Numbered from the stretch's first letter, positions 8,863-17,208 are shown. The stretch: 32,080 nucleotides of DNA from an uncultured archaeon (GCA_902384525.1 CABMCA010000004.1:1-32080); one strand, 5' to 3'. Translations and numbers: made by a program. The notes: generated by a model from the sequence alone, not told the origin.

Positions 8863-9090
8863 TTAGTTAATGGAAGTCATATCCTCGAAAAAAAGTTGGC
8901 GTCGAATAATCATCATTTGACGTTCAGGACACCGTAGGCTGTTGGGAAGTGTCTTCAAGGGCAACATTGATGTTATGGACAATACCTGAAATGCACTCTA
9001 CAAGAAGGCAAAAGACCGATAAATGCAGAAGAATATAACGTAAGGTATAAAAAAACTATCTGCCAGGCCTGCTGACAAATAGTAAGAAAC

Positions 9091-9852
9091 TTATTTGGAA
9101 ATAGAACTATTGTCACCTTTTTCATTCGTCTGTCTCATGGCCTCTTCATACTCAAGAGGATGTTCATGTTTCATCTGTTTCTCTGACAGGTTGCCTGTAA
9201 GCCATGCTTTTGACATGGGGAATACTTCAGGGCTGTAATGAACATTCCACCAATGGACAATAAAGATAAACAGTGTAGCCAGTAATGCCTCATCTGTATG
9301 AACGATAGTGGAAAGATGCACGTAAGCATAAGGAATTACTTCCATAGCCTTGAATGGGTACAACATTATTAATCCGGTTACGCAAAGCATCACCATTCCC
9401 CAGAATGCGCCCCAGTAATCAAATTTCTCTTTCCAGCTATATCTTCCATATTTAGGCGCTTGCGCTTTTCCAAGGTAGAACATTATTGTCTGCCAGAAAT
9501 CCTTTGCATCCTTTAAAGTAGGCCATACTTTTCTATCAAGCAATGATTCCTTATCAACAAAAACATGATAAGCAACGTGATACACCCCAAGGATAACCAT
9601 CCCTATACCTGCAGCATGATGTATTTGTGTCCTCATTGCAAATCCCCCAAGGAGATTGACAATTACCGGGGACCACCATGCATCCGGGAATTTCAGGGGC
9701 ATTCCACTTATTACTAAAAGCATGAATGACCCTATCATTGCCCAATGCTGTGCAAGTTGATTGAACGTAAACCTTTTAAAATAAATTTCATCCATATTTC
9801 TTTCTCCATTTTTCTTTGACTCTAAAACTTCAATTGATTTTTGCCTGGACAT
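9091..9852 (-). CDS. Membrane cytochrome b (formate dehydrogenase gamma/cyt b561-like)
   Basis: A 253-residue membrane protein with four to five hydrophobic segments. Paired histidines (QHW near residue 35, HHAAGIGMVILGVYHVAYH near 78-96, HTDE and IVHWWNVH near 186-205) fit two b-type haems as in the di-haem cytochrome b subunits of formate dehydrogenase or thiosulfate reductase. It would exchange electrons with menaquinone. It follows the seven-haem cytochrome gene by three bases (GGAGATTTT lies before ATG 9852), so the two are one operon. An internal ATG at 9795 with its own GGAG site is an alternative start that would remove a polar 19-residue lead. Inferred role: second quinone:cytochrome c module, oriented against the NrfD block. 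Confidence 0.88.
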   Translation of the reverse strand: MSRQKSIEVLESKKNGERNMDEIYFKRFTFNQLAQHWAMIGSFMLLVISGMPLKFPDAWWSPVIVNLLGGFAMRTQIHHAAGIGMVILGVYHVAYHVFVDKESLLDRKVWPTLKDAKDFWQTIMFYLGKAQAPKYGRYSWKEKFDYWGAFWGMVMLCVTGLIMLYPFKAMEVIPYAYVHLSTIVHTDEALLATLFIFIVHWWNVHYSPEVFPMSKAWLTGNLSEKQMKHEHPLEYEEAMRQTNEKGDNSSISK

Positions 9853-9855
9853 ATT

Positions 9856-10809
9856 CTAAAATCTCCTCTGGATCTTGAGCCTTGATAAGAAATCAAGAAT
9901 GACCATTCCTGTAAAGAAACCTATCACGGTAGTGGTCAATATCTTGAAAAATATTGCTATCCAGTATGCAAGATCAAATGGGCCAAGGAAATAGTCTTTC
10001 ATATGAGGATCCATGTCTGTTTTATTCCACTTAAGCTCAGCTGTGTGCAAAGACTCCTTATCATGGACGAGCCCTCCCGCCACCTTGGCATCAAAATTCA
10101 CTCCCACGTGGCAATTCTCTTTTCCGCATGTTTTAGGAAGATTTTCAGTGTAAGTGCTTGAAGTGGGATCTGTATGGGATTTAGTTTTATGATTCTCATG
10201 GCAGTCGGCGCATGTTGCAACCAGGGTATAGCCTTTATCAAGCGCCCTCCAATGGAATGATTCTTTATATGTATCGAATCGGTCTGTCTTAATACCGTAA
10301 TACCATGCACTCATCATTTCCTTGTTTGAATGACACTTGGCGCATGTCGCAGGGCTGTTTTGATGATTAGAAGATGAATCAGGATCTTTTATGGCCCGGA
10401 TATCATGTATTCCATGACAATCGGTGCAGGTTGCTGCATCAGGATGGCCTTTCTGGATCGCATCCCAGTGAATGCTTGTTTTATAATCTTCAGTCTCCTT
10501 TATATGGCATTTGGAGCAAATATCTGTAATATGATTTCTTGTTGGCCTGCCCACAAAATCTCCTGACATTACAGAATCAGAAATCACACTGTTATTTGAT
10601 TTGGTGGATCCTCCATGACAATCAGCGCATGTAAAGCCTTTATCATAATGAATATTGTTCCTGAATTCAGTTACCACTTTAGTGTGGCAATGATAACATG
10701 AAACATCTTCCTGGGCACCAGCAACACCGATAAATATCGATAATGAAATCGTTAAAATCAATATATATTTATTTTTAAATAGTGAATATATTTTATTGCT
10801 TAGAGACAT
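9856..10809 (-). CDS. Seven-haem cytochrome c with C-terminal membrane helix
   Basis: A 317-residue exported cytochrome. A signal peptide (about residues 15-32, ending GVAGAQ) leads into six CxxCH motifs (CYHCH, CADCH, CSKCH, CTDCH, CAKCH, CADCH) and one CGKENCH (CX4CH), so probably seven haems, with repeated single histidines in IHYDKGF, IHWDAIQKGH and FHWRALDKGY that may be distal ligands. A C-terminal transmembrane helix (about 280-308) anchors it. The pattern resembles membrane-anchored NrfH/NrfB-like and tetrahaem c554-related cytochromes, but no exact family is claimed. GAGGTATC precedes the ATG. It forms an operon with the cytochrome b gene 3 bases downstream and diverges from the YkgJ-type gene. 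Confidence 0.9.
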   Translation of the reverse strand: MSLSNKIYSLFKNKYILILTISLSIFIGVAGAQEDVSCYHCHTKVVTEFRNNIHYDKGFTCADCHGGSTKSNNSVISDSVMSGDFVGRPTRNHITDICSKCHIKETEDYKTSIHWDAIQKGHPDAATCTDCHGIHDIRAIKDPDSSSNHQNSPATCAKCHSNKEMMSAWYYGIKTDRFDTYKESFHWRALDKGYTLVATCADCHENHKTKSHTDPTSSTYTENLPKTCGKENCHVGVNFDAKVAGGLVHDKESLHTAELKWNKTDMDPHMKDYFLGPFDLAYWIAIFFKILTTTVIGFFTGMVILDFLSRLKIQRRF

Positions 10810-10881
10810 TCAATGATACCTCTCTTAGTCGATCTATCCTTCCTTACAGCCCGTTTTTAATAATTACTTTCAACGTGATGC

Positions 10882-10950
10882 TTTATATAAGTTATCATTT
10901 TTTTTATCATTATTTTATATGTTATAACTATTTATCTTAAAGGGTTGATT
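10882..10950 (+). promoter_or_regulatory. TATA box and GGTTGATT site of the YkgJ-type gene
   Basis: TTTATATAA at 10882-10890 is a good archaeal TATA box; transcription would begin near 10915. GGTTGATT at 10943-10950 resembles the GGTGATC ribosome binding sequence with one insertion and sits nine bases before ATG 10960. The same divergent spacer must hold the promoter of the minus-strand cytochrome operon, possibly ATTATTAAA near 10853-10862. Confidence 0.4.
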
Positions 10951-10959
10951 AAATCAATA

Positions 10960-11655
10960 ATGAACGCAGTTGATATTGAAAAAGAAATAGAGCGTATTTA
11001 TTCATTTCCTGACGAAGTTTATATTAAAATAATCCGTGAAGTTGGATTTGAATGTGATTTCTGCGGTAAATGCTGTACGAGTAAATTTAACGATCATGTC
11101 TTCCTGCTCGATGATGATGCGCAAAGGATAATCGAAATTGCCGGGCGGAAATTTCTCCGGCCTGCGCCATATTTTGATCTATGTGACAACCTTGGAAGAT
11201 TTTACGTGATGGGTTATGCCCTGAAAACCAAATCGAATGGGGATTGTATATTCTATACTGGCACAGGATGCGAACATTATGAAGCTCGTCCCCGGATATG
11301 CAAAATATACCCATATATGCTTCACAGGGAACCTGATGAAGAAGGAAATATTGAATTCAGGCAAATAAGCGGCCTGGATCTGCATGGATTGTATCACAAT
11401 GAAATAAGTGAGAAGATATGCGAGGAGACACTAAAATCAGTAAAGGATTATGAATCCGGATTTCTCAGGCAAAAACTTGGATTTATCAAAGAGATCGAAA
11501 GATATTTCAAAGAAAATGATTTAAGAAACAGCAAGCAGATGTATGACAGGATGATGAGGCAGTACCAGAAGGGTAAAGCAATAGAGGTATATGTATTCTT
11601 TCAGGGAAGATTTAAAAAAGAAGTAATAGCCAAACAAATTATTAACCCTGAGTGA
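10960..11655 (+). CDS. YkgJ-family Cys-cluster (CxxCxxCC) protein
   Basis: A 231-residue soluble protein. CDFCGKCC near residues 34-41 and a second CEHYEARPRICKIYPY near 105-120 are the hallmark of the YkgJ/UPF0153 family, thought to bind zinc or an Fe-S cluster through the conserved cysteines. The C-terminal third is a charged helical region. A TTG at 10945 is in frame but overlaps the probable ribosome binding site, so ATG 10960 is preferred. Function of the family is not established; some members are encoded near flagellar or cytochrome genes. Here it stands between the cytochrome operon and a rhomboid protease. Confidence 0.85.
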   Translation: MNAVDIEKEIERIYSFPDEVYIKIIREVGFECDFCGKCCTSKFNDHVFLLDDDAQRIIEIAGRKFLRPAPYFDLCDNLGRFYVMGYALKTKSNGDCIFYTGTGCEHYEARPRICKIYPYMLHREPDEEGNIEFRQISGLDLHGLYHNEISEKICEETLKSVKDYESGFLRQKLGFIKEIERYFKENDLRNSKQMYDRMMRQYQKGKAIEVYVFFQGRFKKEVIAKQIINPE

Positions 11656-11687
11656 TATTGAGAGTAATCAAATTCGAATAGATATTT

Positions 11688-12500
11688 ATGACAAAAGAAT
11701 GTTACTATTGCGGTTTCAAGGACCCTATGCCGTTCATATGCAAATTCTGCGGTAATTCCTATTGTTATAACCACCGGCTTCCTGAATCACACAATTGTCC
11801 AGGGCTTTTAGAATATAAATCAAGACCAAGAGATACCGGGATCTTTTATAAGGAGGGCTCTGTAGTTAGACGGAAACAAAACCCTTTCTTGAATTCATTA
11901 AATAATATTATCTCTGCTGTTAAAAGTAATTATTCTTTGATGATTCTTTTGATCGTTCTCATTTCTTTTGTGTTGCAGATTATAATTGGCAAAAATATTT
12001 ATTTTTATTATTTTGCTCTTGTTCCATCGGATATTTTCGCCCGTCCATGGATTCTTGTTACGCATATGTTTTTGCATGCTGATGCAACACATCTCCTGTT
12101 TAATATGATGTTTTTATTCTTTTTCGGGCCTGAGCTTGAGAGAAGGATCGGCAGTAAAAGGTTCCTGTATGTTTATTTCATTTCAGGATTAATCGCAGCT
12201 CTGGGTTATTCGTTATGGTCCATTTATATTATTGGGCATAATACTCCTGCAATAGGTGCTAGTGGCGCTTTGTTCGGGATATTTGCATGTCTTGCTGTTC
12301 TTGCACCGGACATTGAGGTTGGTTTGTTTTTTTTTATTCGCATGAAGATAACATATGCATTGATATTTTTTGCTCTTTTTGACCTTTTGTTCATAGGCTC
12401 AAGCAGTGACTTGGTAGCAAGAAGTGCACATTTAAGCGGAGTGGTAGCGGGTCTGGCTTTTGGAAAATACTTAAAAAAGACAGGAAATTATCTTCGTTAA
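11688..12500 (+). CDS. Rhomboid protease with N-terminal AN1 zinc finger
   Basis: A 270-residue fusion. Residues 5-37 fit the AN1 zinc-finger spacing: CxxC, a CKFC pair, then C-x4-C-x2-H-x5-H-x-C (CGNSYCYNHRLPESHNC). After a linker, six transmembrane segments (about 82-265) form a rhomboid intramembrane serine protease: HxxxN in ATHLLFNM, catalytic serine in GASGALFG (Ser192) and catalytic histidine in SAHLSG (His248). Both active-site residues are present, so it should be active and cut membrane helices. The finger faces the cytosol and could recruit substrates or ubiquitin-like partners (inference). The fusion is known in haloarchaea and methanogens. Ends eight bases from the convergent lipoprotein gene. 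Confidence 0.95.
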   Translation: MTKECYYCGFKDPMPFICKFCGNSYCYNHRLPESHNCPGLLEYKSRPRDTGIFYKEGSVVRRKQNPFLNSLNNIISAVKSNYSLMILLIVLISFVLQIIIGKNIYFYYFALVPSDIFARPWILVTHMFLHADATHLLFNMMFLFFFGPELERRIGSKRFLYVYFISGLIAALGYSLWSIYIIGHNTPAIGASGALFGIFACLAVLAPDIEVGLFFFIRMKITYALIFFALFDLLFIGSSSDLVARSAHLSGVVAGLAFGKYLKKTGNYLR

Positions 12501-12507
12501 TAAGATA

Positions 12508-12855
12508 TTATATTTCTCCGGGTCCTGCTACTCTTTTATAATCGCTATGGTATTCGTATGATTTATCTCCAGCTTTTAAGATGATCTTGAACCCGGGTGT
12601 AATTACCTGTGCATACATCATGCCTTTTTCAGGATAGCCAAGGCTGGTGTCCGGCCACTCAACAGCTTCTTCTTTAAATAACTGAATATTTTCAACAGGA
12701 ATTTTTAATCGTTCAGAAAGATCTTTTTTGGCCAGATCCACCACCGGAGAATATTCAGGGATGACAGAATTATTATAAATCGGCTCATTTTGACTTTGTT
12801 CCACGCAACCCGTGAAATAAATTGATATTAAAAACAGGATCATTAATCGTTTCAT
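12508..12855 (-). CDS. Small predicted lipoprotein, conserved WPDTSLGYP domain
   Basis: A 115-residue exported protein. The start at 12855 begins MKRLMILFLISIYFTGC, a short signal with a lipobox-like end and a Cys at residue 17. A longer frame from 12900 would put 15 polar residues before the signal and is rejected. The mature part has AKKDLSERLKIPVENI and EWPDTSLGYPEKGMMYAQ followed by TPGFKIILKAG and YEYHSD. I recognise this as a widespread small extracellular domain in bacteria and archaea, whose function is unknown. No clear ribosome site is seen, so the message may be leaderless. Divergent from ftsZ across about 100 bases. Confidence 0.75.
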   Translation of the reverse strand: MKRLMILFLISIYFTGCVEQSQNEPIYNNSVIPEYSPVVDLAKKDLSERLKIPVENIQLFKEEAVEWPDTSLGYPEKGMMYAQVITPGFKIILKAGDKSYEYHSDYKRVAGPGEI

Positions 12856-12920
12856 AATATCGTATCTTTTTTTGAACATATTTAATATGATCCTGATCAT
12901 GTTGATTCATTATATTGAAA

Positions 12921-12932
12921 ATATATTTATAT
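12921..12932 (+). promoter_or_regulatory. TATA box of ftsZ-like gene, probably leaderless
   Basis: ATATATTTATAT lies 27 to 38 bases before the ATG at 12959. An archaeal start site about 25 bases downstream of the TATA box would fall at or just before the ATG, and no Shine-Dalgarno sequence is present, so the transcript is probably leaderless. Confidence 0.45.
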
Positions 12933-12958
12933 CAAATAGACCCTATTAAACGTCTATA

Positions 12959-13924
12959 ATGAACGGAGAATTTACGGAAATAATCGAAGCATCACGACCA
13001 TCTGTGGCCGTAATCGGACTTGGGGGTGCTGGAAGCAACATAATAACCTTCCTTTCGGATAAAAATATTGCAGGCGCAAAAATCATCGCGGCAAATTCGG
13101 ATATCAGCCATCTTATTCTCAAGCGGGCGGATAAATTATTGCTGCTGGGAAAAGACAGGAGTAAAGGCAAAGGATGCGGTGGATTCCCGGAAGTTGGCGC
13201 AGAATGCGCGCAGGAAAGTAAGGAGGATATCCAAAAAGAACTTGAAGGAGCAAATATTGTATTTATTGTTGCAGGTCTTGGGGGAGGGACTGGCACAGGC
13301 TCAGCTCCTGTTGTTGCAGAAATTTCACATTCAATGGGCGCACTCACAATAGCCTGCATGACAATGCCTTTCGAAATCGAATCCTTGAGGCGTGAAAATG
13401 CCAAAAAAGCGATACGTGCTCTTTCTCAAACTTGTGATTCCGTCGTTTTGATAGATAACACAAAACTCAGGCAGGTCGCAGGAAACCTGCCTCTTAAGAC
13501 GGCTTTTGCTGTTGCAAATTCATTAATCGGAGCATTCATTAAAAGTATTACAGAAACCATCACCCTCCCGAGCCTTATGAACCTTGATTTTGCAGACTTA
13601 AAAGCTGTGCTCGAAAATAAAGGTATTTCCTCATTCGGGATCGGGGAATCAGAAGGTCCGGACCGCGTGAAAAAAGCAGTATTAAAAGCAGTATCTGCTC
13701 CTCTTCTTGATATTCCTGATCTTGGGTCTGCACATGGTCTGTTGATCCATATCAATGGCGGGCAGGACCTGACCCTTGAAGAAGTGGCGCATGTGGATGA
13801 ATTGATGGCGCAACAGGTTCCAGGCACAAAAAGGATAATCTGGGGTGCAAATGTGGATGAGACCATGACAGGGCGAATCCGCATTATGGCATTGTTCGCA
13901 AGTGTTGGCAACCCTTTTGAGTGA
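12959..13924 (+). CDS. ftsZ: FtsZ/tubulin-family GTPase, short form
   Basis: A 321-residue FtsZ-family protein. The nucleotide-binding start VIGLGGAGSN (18-27), the tubulin signature GLGGGTGTGSAP (106-117), the EIESLRRENAKKA segment (139-151) and the T7 synergy loop NLDFADLK (208-215) are all present, so GTP binding and hydrolysis should be intact. The usual C-terminal linker and conserved tail that bind SepF/FtsA are missing; the protein stops just after the C-terminal domain strand (RIRIMALFASVGN). Archaea often have two or more FtsZ copies; this could be a second, non-canonical copy rather than the main division protein. Its TATA box sits close to the ATG. Beta-RFAP synthase follows with its own promoter. 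Confidence 0.93.
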   Translation: MNGEFTEIIEASRPSVAVIGLGGAGSNIITFLSDKNIAGAKIIAANSDISHLILKRADKLLLLGKDRSKGKGCGGFPEVGAECAQESKEDIQKELEGANIVFIVAGLGGGTGTGSAPVVAEISHSMGALTIACMTMPFEIESLRRENAKKAIRALSQTCDSVVLIDNTKLRQVAGNLPLKTAFAVANSLIGAFIKSITETITLPSLMNLDFADLKAVLENKGISSFGIGESEGPDRVKKAVLKAVSAPLLDIPDLGSAHGLLIHINGGQDLTLEEVAHVDELMAQQVPGTKRIIWGANVDETMTGRIRIMALFASVGNPFE

Positions 13925-13954
13925 TTGAATTGGGAAAAAAGCTCTTTTAAACAG

Positions 13955-13963
13955 GTTTATATC
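13955..13963 (+). promoter_or_regulatory. TATA box of beta-RFAP synthase operon
   Basis: GTTTATATC is a TATA-like element 33 to 41 bases before ATG 13996; no Shine-Dalgarno sequence is seen in between, so the leader is probably very short. Confidence 0.4.
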
Positions 13964-13995
13964 TTATTGAAATAGATACGTCTAACCCGAAAAAT

Positions 13996-14940
13996 ATGCT
14001 CGAAATAATAACTCCCTCCCGTCTGCATTTGACACTGATAGATATGAATGCCAGCATTGGGCGCGTTGATGGAAGCATTGGCCTGACTCTTGATAATCCC
14101 GTAATAAAAATAAAAGCCCGAAAATCTGATATTATTGAAATAACAGGCAAAAGCGAGCATATTGAACGCATAAGGAATAGCGCAAAAGCTCTGCTTCCTG
14201 ATGGCGAGGGAATACAAATCTCAATCGAAGAAGATTACCCATCACATATTGGTCTTGGTTCAGGCACCCAGGCAGCTCTTGCGGCAGGCATGGCTGTCAG
14301 TGAATTGTATGACCTTGGTCTGTCTGTTCATGAGATCGCAGTAAAAGTGGGAAGGGGAGGCACAAGCGGTATTGGAGTCGCTGCGTTTGAAAATGGCGGA
14401 TTCATACTTGACGGGGGGCATAAATTCAGCCAGAAGAGGACATTTCTTCCCTCAGCTGCAAGCAAGCTTCCCCCGGCACCTGTTTTATTAAGAAAAGAGT
14501 TCCCTGATTGGGATATAGTTGTAATTGTGCCTGAGCAGAAAGGTGCATCACAACAAAATGAAGTGGATATATTCCAGAAAGAATGTCCGGTTCCACTCAA
14601 GGAAGTTGAGGCGCTATCCCATGTTATCCTGATGCAGCTTCTTCCTGCACTTTTCGAGAACGACATCGTTACATTCGGGAAAAGTATCTATGCGATCCAG
14701 GAACTGGGTTTTAAGAAACGGGAAGTTGAATTGCAGCCGGCTTCATTGGATTTGATGCAGGCTTTAAGGGATGGCGGTGCCAATGGCGCAGGGATGAGTT
14801 CATTCGGGCCAACCGTATATGCTTTCGGGGAGGATACGGAAAACCTTAAGAAAATCGCCAGTGAACTCCTTGGTGGCAAAGGACTGGTATTTCGTGCAAA
14901 AGCGAGGAACAGGGGAGCGATTATTGATAAATGTCAATAA
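13996..14940 (+). CDS. mptG: Beta-ribofuranosylaminobenzene 5'-phosphate synthase
   Basis: Condenses 4-hydroxybenzoate/p-aminobenzoate with phosphoribosyl diphosphate at the first committed step in building the aryl moiety of tetrahydromethanopterin, the C1 carrier of methanogens and methanotrophic archaea. The 314-residue protein belongs to the GHMP-kinase superfamily: N-terminal TPSRLHLTLIDMN, glycine-rich PSHIGLGSGTQAALAAG (about 80-95), GRGGTSGIGVAAFENGGFILDGGH (about 118-140) and C-terminal GGANGAGMSSFGPTVYAF. These strings are diagnostic for the beta-RFAP synthase branch. A methyltransferase gene overlaps its 3' end by ten bases. Confidence 0.93.
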   Translation: MLEIITPSRLHLTLIDMNASIGRVDGSIGLTLDNPVIKIKARKSDIIEITGKSEHIERIRNSAKALLPDGEGIQISIEEDYPSHIGLGSGTQAALAAGMAVSELYDLGLSVHEIAVKVGRGGTSGIGVAAFENGGFILDGGHKFSQKRTFLPSAASKLPPAPVLLRKEFPDWDIVVIVPEQKGASQQNEVDIFQKECPVPLKEVEALSHVILMQLLPALFENDIVTFGKSIYAIQELGFKKREVELQPASLDLMQALRDGGANGAGMSSFGPTVYAFGEDTENLKKIASELLGGKGLVFRAKARNRGAIIDKCQ

Positions 14941-15704
14941 GAATAAGTGTATTAAAACATTATGAATGTCTCTCCAGGGACTATGATCATAGATTTGATA
15001 ACCCCAGAATCAATTATATGAGGTCTGTAGAGAAAATAGTTCTCCTGAATAGCCTGAAGATGGGATTGATACTTGATATTGGTTGTGGAACAGGAGAACA
15101 ATCTTTGTTCCTGGCTGAAAAAGGATATCAGGTACTGGGTGTAGATATATCTAAAGAAATGATAAAAATAGCAAAAGGGAGGATAAAAGATGCCAGATTC
15201 AAGGACAATTTGTCTTTTGTTATTGCATCAGCTGAATTTCTTCCATTTCGCGATAAAAGTTTTGAAGGCATAATTTCCATCTTTGGAATATTTAATCATA
15301 TCCCGAAAGTCGATCATGCCTTCCAGGAGACATCCAGGGTTTTAAAAACTGGCGGCCAGGCTATCTTTACAGTGGTTAACAGGTGGAATCTGACATGGTG
15401 GGTCAATGCTTTTATAAAATGTAAGGGAAGCTGGATAATATCTTCCATAAGAAGTAAAGAGTATGTAGTGAATGGATTGTGGACGTATTATTTTTCAAGA
15501 GGGGACCTGATAAAAAGACTCAAGGATGTCGGATTCAAAGTAAAAATTGGAAGTTTGTTATTGTTTGTATACCCGTTTTATTCAAAGAAATTATTATTGC
15601 ATGAAAAAATATTCATTCGTTTTGAGGATGCAGCCCGATGGTATTACCCATTCAATAGCCTGGGTTATTATCATCTTGTCATAATAGAAAAAGATGCCGT
15701 ATAA
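14931..15704 (+). CDS. Class I SAM-dependent methyltransferase
   Basis: A 257-residue protein with a Rossmann methyltransferase core: motif I ILDIGCGTGEQSLFLAEKGYQ (about 47-67), an acidic end to strand 2 in LGVDISKEMIKIAK, and a motif resembling ASAEFLPFRDKSFEGIIS for strand 4. Family pattern fits the UbiE/Methyltransf_11 group; the substrate cannot be read. The ATG overlaps the last ten bases of the beta-RFAP synthase gene, so the two are co-translated. A role in a later step of methanopterin or quinone synthesis would be a guess. The C-terminal part is rich in aromatic and basic residues and might bind membrane or a large substrate. Confidence 0.88.
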   Translation: MSIRISVLKHYECLSRDYDHRFDNPRINYMRSVEKIVLLNSLKMGLILDIGCGTGEQSLFLAEKGYQVLGVDISKEMIKIAKGRIKDARFKDNLSFVIASAEFLPFRDKSFEGIISIFGIFNHIPKVDHAFQETSRVLKTGGQAIFTVVNRWNLTWWVNAFIKCKGSWIISSIRSKEYVVNGLWTYYFSRGDLIKRLKDVGFKVKIGSLLLFVYPFYSKKLLLHEKIFIRFEDAARWYYPFNSLGYYHLVIIEKDAV

Positions 15705-15911
15705 TGCTGAGATTGATTTCCTTTGCTTTTAGTCTCTGCATCATTGATTCCATTTTTCGGTTTGATTCCTCTTATTCCTGGTGTATTTTATCCCCATAAT
15801 AATGTATATCGTGAAAATCAATCGCAGCATCTTGATATGTTCTTTTTAAATTCACAAGTTCAAAAATTACACTTCAGACTCAGGCTCAATATTCCGAAAA
15901 GGAAAAGCATT

Positions 15912-15944
15912 TAATCATTGATGAATGATTATATAGCGGAGGTT
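15912..15944 (+). promoter_or_regulatory. Inverted repeat and Shine-Dalgarno before leuC-type gene
   Basis: TAATCATT (15912-15919) and AATGATTA (15924-15931) form a perfect 8-bp inverted repeat around GATG, overlapping AT-rich promoter-like sequence. GGAGGTT at 15938-15944 is a strong ribosome binding site for ATG 15952. The inverted repeat is a plausible operator. The spacer from 15705 to here holds only a T-rich stretch and an unconvincing 63-residue frame. Confidence 0.45.
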
Positions 15945-15951
15945 AGAATAT

Positions 15952-17208
15952 ATGGCAGGGAAAACCCTTTCAGAGAAGATAATTGAAAAGCATTGCGGTA
16001 AAGTTGTAAGTGCAGGGGAAACCGTTATCGTTAATGTTGACCTGAGCTATGTGCAGGATGGCACTGGCCCTCTTACAGTACGGAGAATGAAAGAAATGGG
16101 GATAGAAGTTGCATATAACCCAAAAAAGACCATATTTTTCCTTGACCATGCTTCCCCAAGCCCAAGGATGGAGCTGAGCAACGATCATGAATTCATGAGG
16201 GATTTTGCAAGGAAGTCAGGCATAATATTATCCGATGTAGGAAATGGCATATCCCATCATAATTCCCTGGAAAAATATGCATGCCCTAGTGATGTAATTG
16301 TCGGGGCTGATTCCCATACCTGCACGAACGGGGCTCTGGGCGCATTCGGGACAGGAATGGGAAGTACTGATGTTGCAGCAGCAATAGCGCTGGGGAAAAC
16401 CTGGATGAGGGTACCTGAAACGTATCTCGTTGAAGTGAACGGGAGACTGCCAAAAGGAGTATATTCCAAAGATATAATTCTCCATCTCATAGGCACTATC
16501 GGCAGTAATGGCGCCACTTATAAAGCCCTGGAGTTTACGGGCGATACGATTAATGATATGAGTACGGCAGGACGAAGTACGATAGCAAATATGTCAGTCG
16601 AGGCCGGAGCTAAAGCCGGACTTTTTTCACCCGATGATGAGACCCGGAATTTCCTGAAAGCCATGGGAAGGGAGGAAGCATTCAGGGAATTGAAGTCAGA
16701 TGAGGATGCTGTTTTTGAAAAGAAAATACAGATCAAAGCAGATGAGCTTGAACCTTTAATCGCAGTTCCGCATCTTGTTGATAATGTCAAAAAAATCAGC
16801 GAGATCGGAAAAGTCAAAGTCAATGAGGTGTTTATAGGTACTTCATGTAACGGCCGCCTTGAAGACCTCCATATTGCTGCATCGATAATGAAAGGCCATA
16901 CGATCAATCCCGATACGAGGGTCATTGTGACTCCAGCTTCGCGGCGGGTTTATATTGAAGCATTAAAAGACGGGACAATAGAAACATTTATGGAAGCAGG
17001 CGCACTGGTTACGGGTGCAGGATGCGGGGCATGCGACGGCGTGCATCTGGGCATCCTGGGAGATGGAGAAGTTTGCCTGGCTACGCAGCCCCGGAATTTT
17101 AAAGGAAGGATGGGCGATCCGGACTCTTTTATCTATCTTGGTAATCCGGCTGTTGCCGCGGCTACGGCTCTGGCAGGGGAGATATCTGATCCAAGAGAGG
17201 TGATGTAA
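15952..17208 (+). CDS. leuC: 3-isopropylmalate dehydratase / homoaconitase large subunit
   Basis: A 418-residue aconitase-family large subunit that holds the [4Fe-4S] cluster: Cys299 in [11 protein letters not shown], Cys358 and Cys361 in GAGCGACDG. Other family motifs are LDHASPSP (64-71), [21 protein letters not shown] (118-138) and GGDTIN-like GDTINDMS. The length is the archaeal two-subunit type. The enzyme isomerises 2-isopropylmalate in leucine synthesis or homocitrate-type acids in 2-oxosuberate/coenzyme B synthesis; substrate choice is set by the small subunit and cannot be settled here. The next gene begins at the base after its stop codon, with the ribosome site (GAGGTGAT) inside this gene. 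Confidence 0.92.
   Translation: MAGKTLSEKIIEKHCGKVVSAGETVIVNVDLSYVQDGTGPLTVRRMKEMGIEVAYNPKKTIFFLDHASPSPRMELSNDHEFMRDFARKSGIILSDVGNGISHHNSLEKYACPSDVIVGADSHTCTNGALGAFGTGMGSTDVAAAIALGKTWMRVPETYLVEVNGRLPKGVYSKDIILHLIGTIGSNGATYKALEFTGDTINDMSTAGRSTIANMSVEAGAKAGLFSPDDETRNFLKAMGREEAFRELKSDEDAVFEKKIQIKADELEPLIAVPHLVDNVKKISEIGKVKVNEVFIGTSCNGRLEDLHIAASIMKGHTINPDTRVIVTPASRRVYIEALKDGTIETFMEAGALVTGAGCGACDGVHLGILGDGEVCLATQPRNFKGRMGDPDSFIYLGNPAVAAATALAGEISDPREVM

Noticed and set aside
8863-9090. Possible transposase remnant
   Set aside because: Only short broken frames, no terminal inverted repeats or target duplications seen; not enough to call a mobile element.
15723-15914. 63-residue frame after the methyltransferase
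   Set aside because: No ribosome site, no recognisable motif, and it overlaps the T-rich spacer and promoter region of the leuC-type gene.
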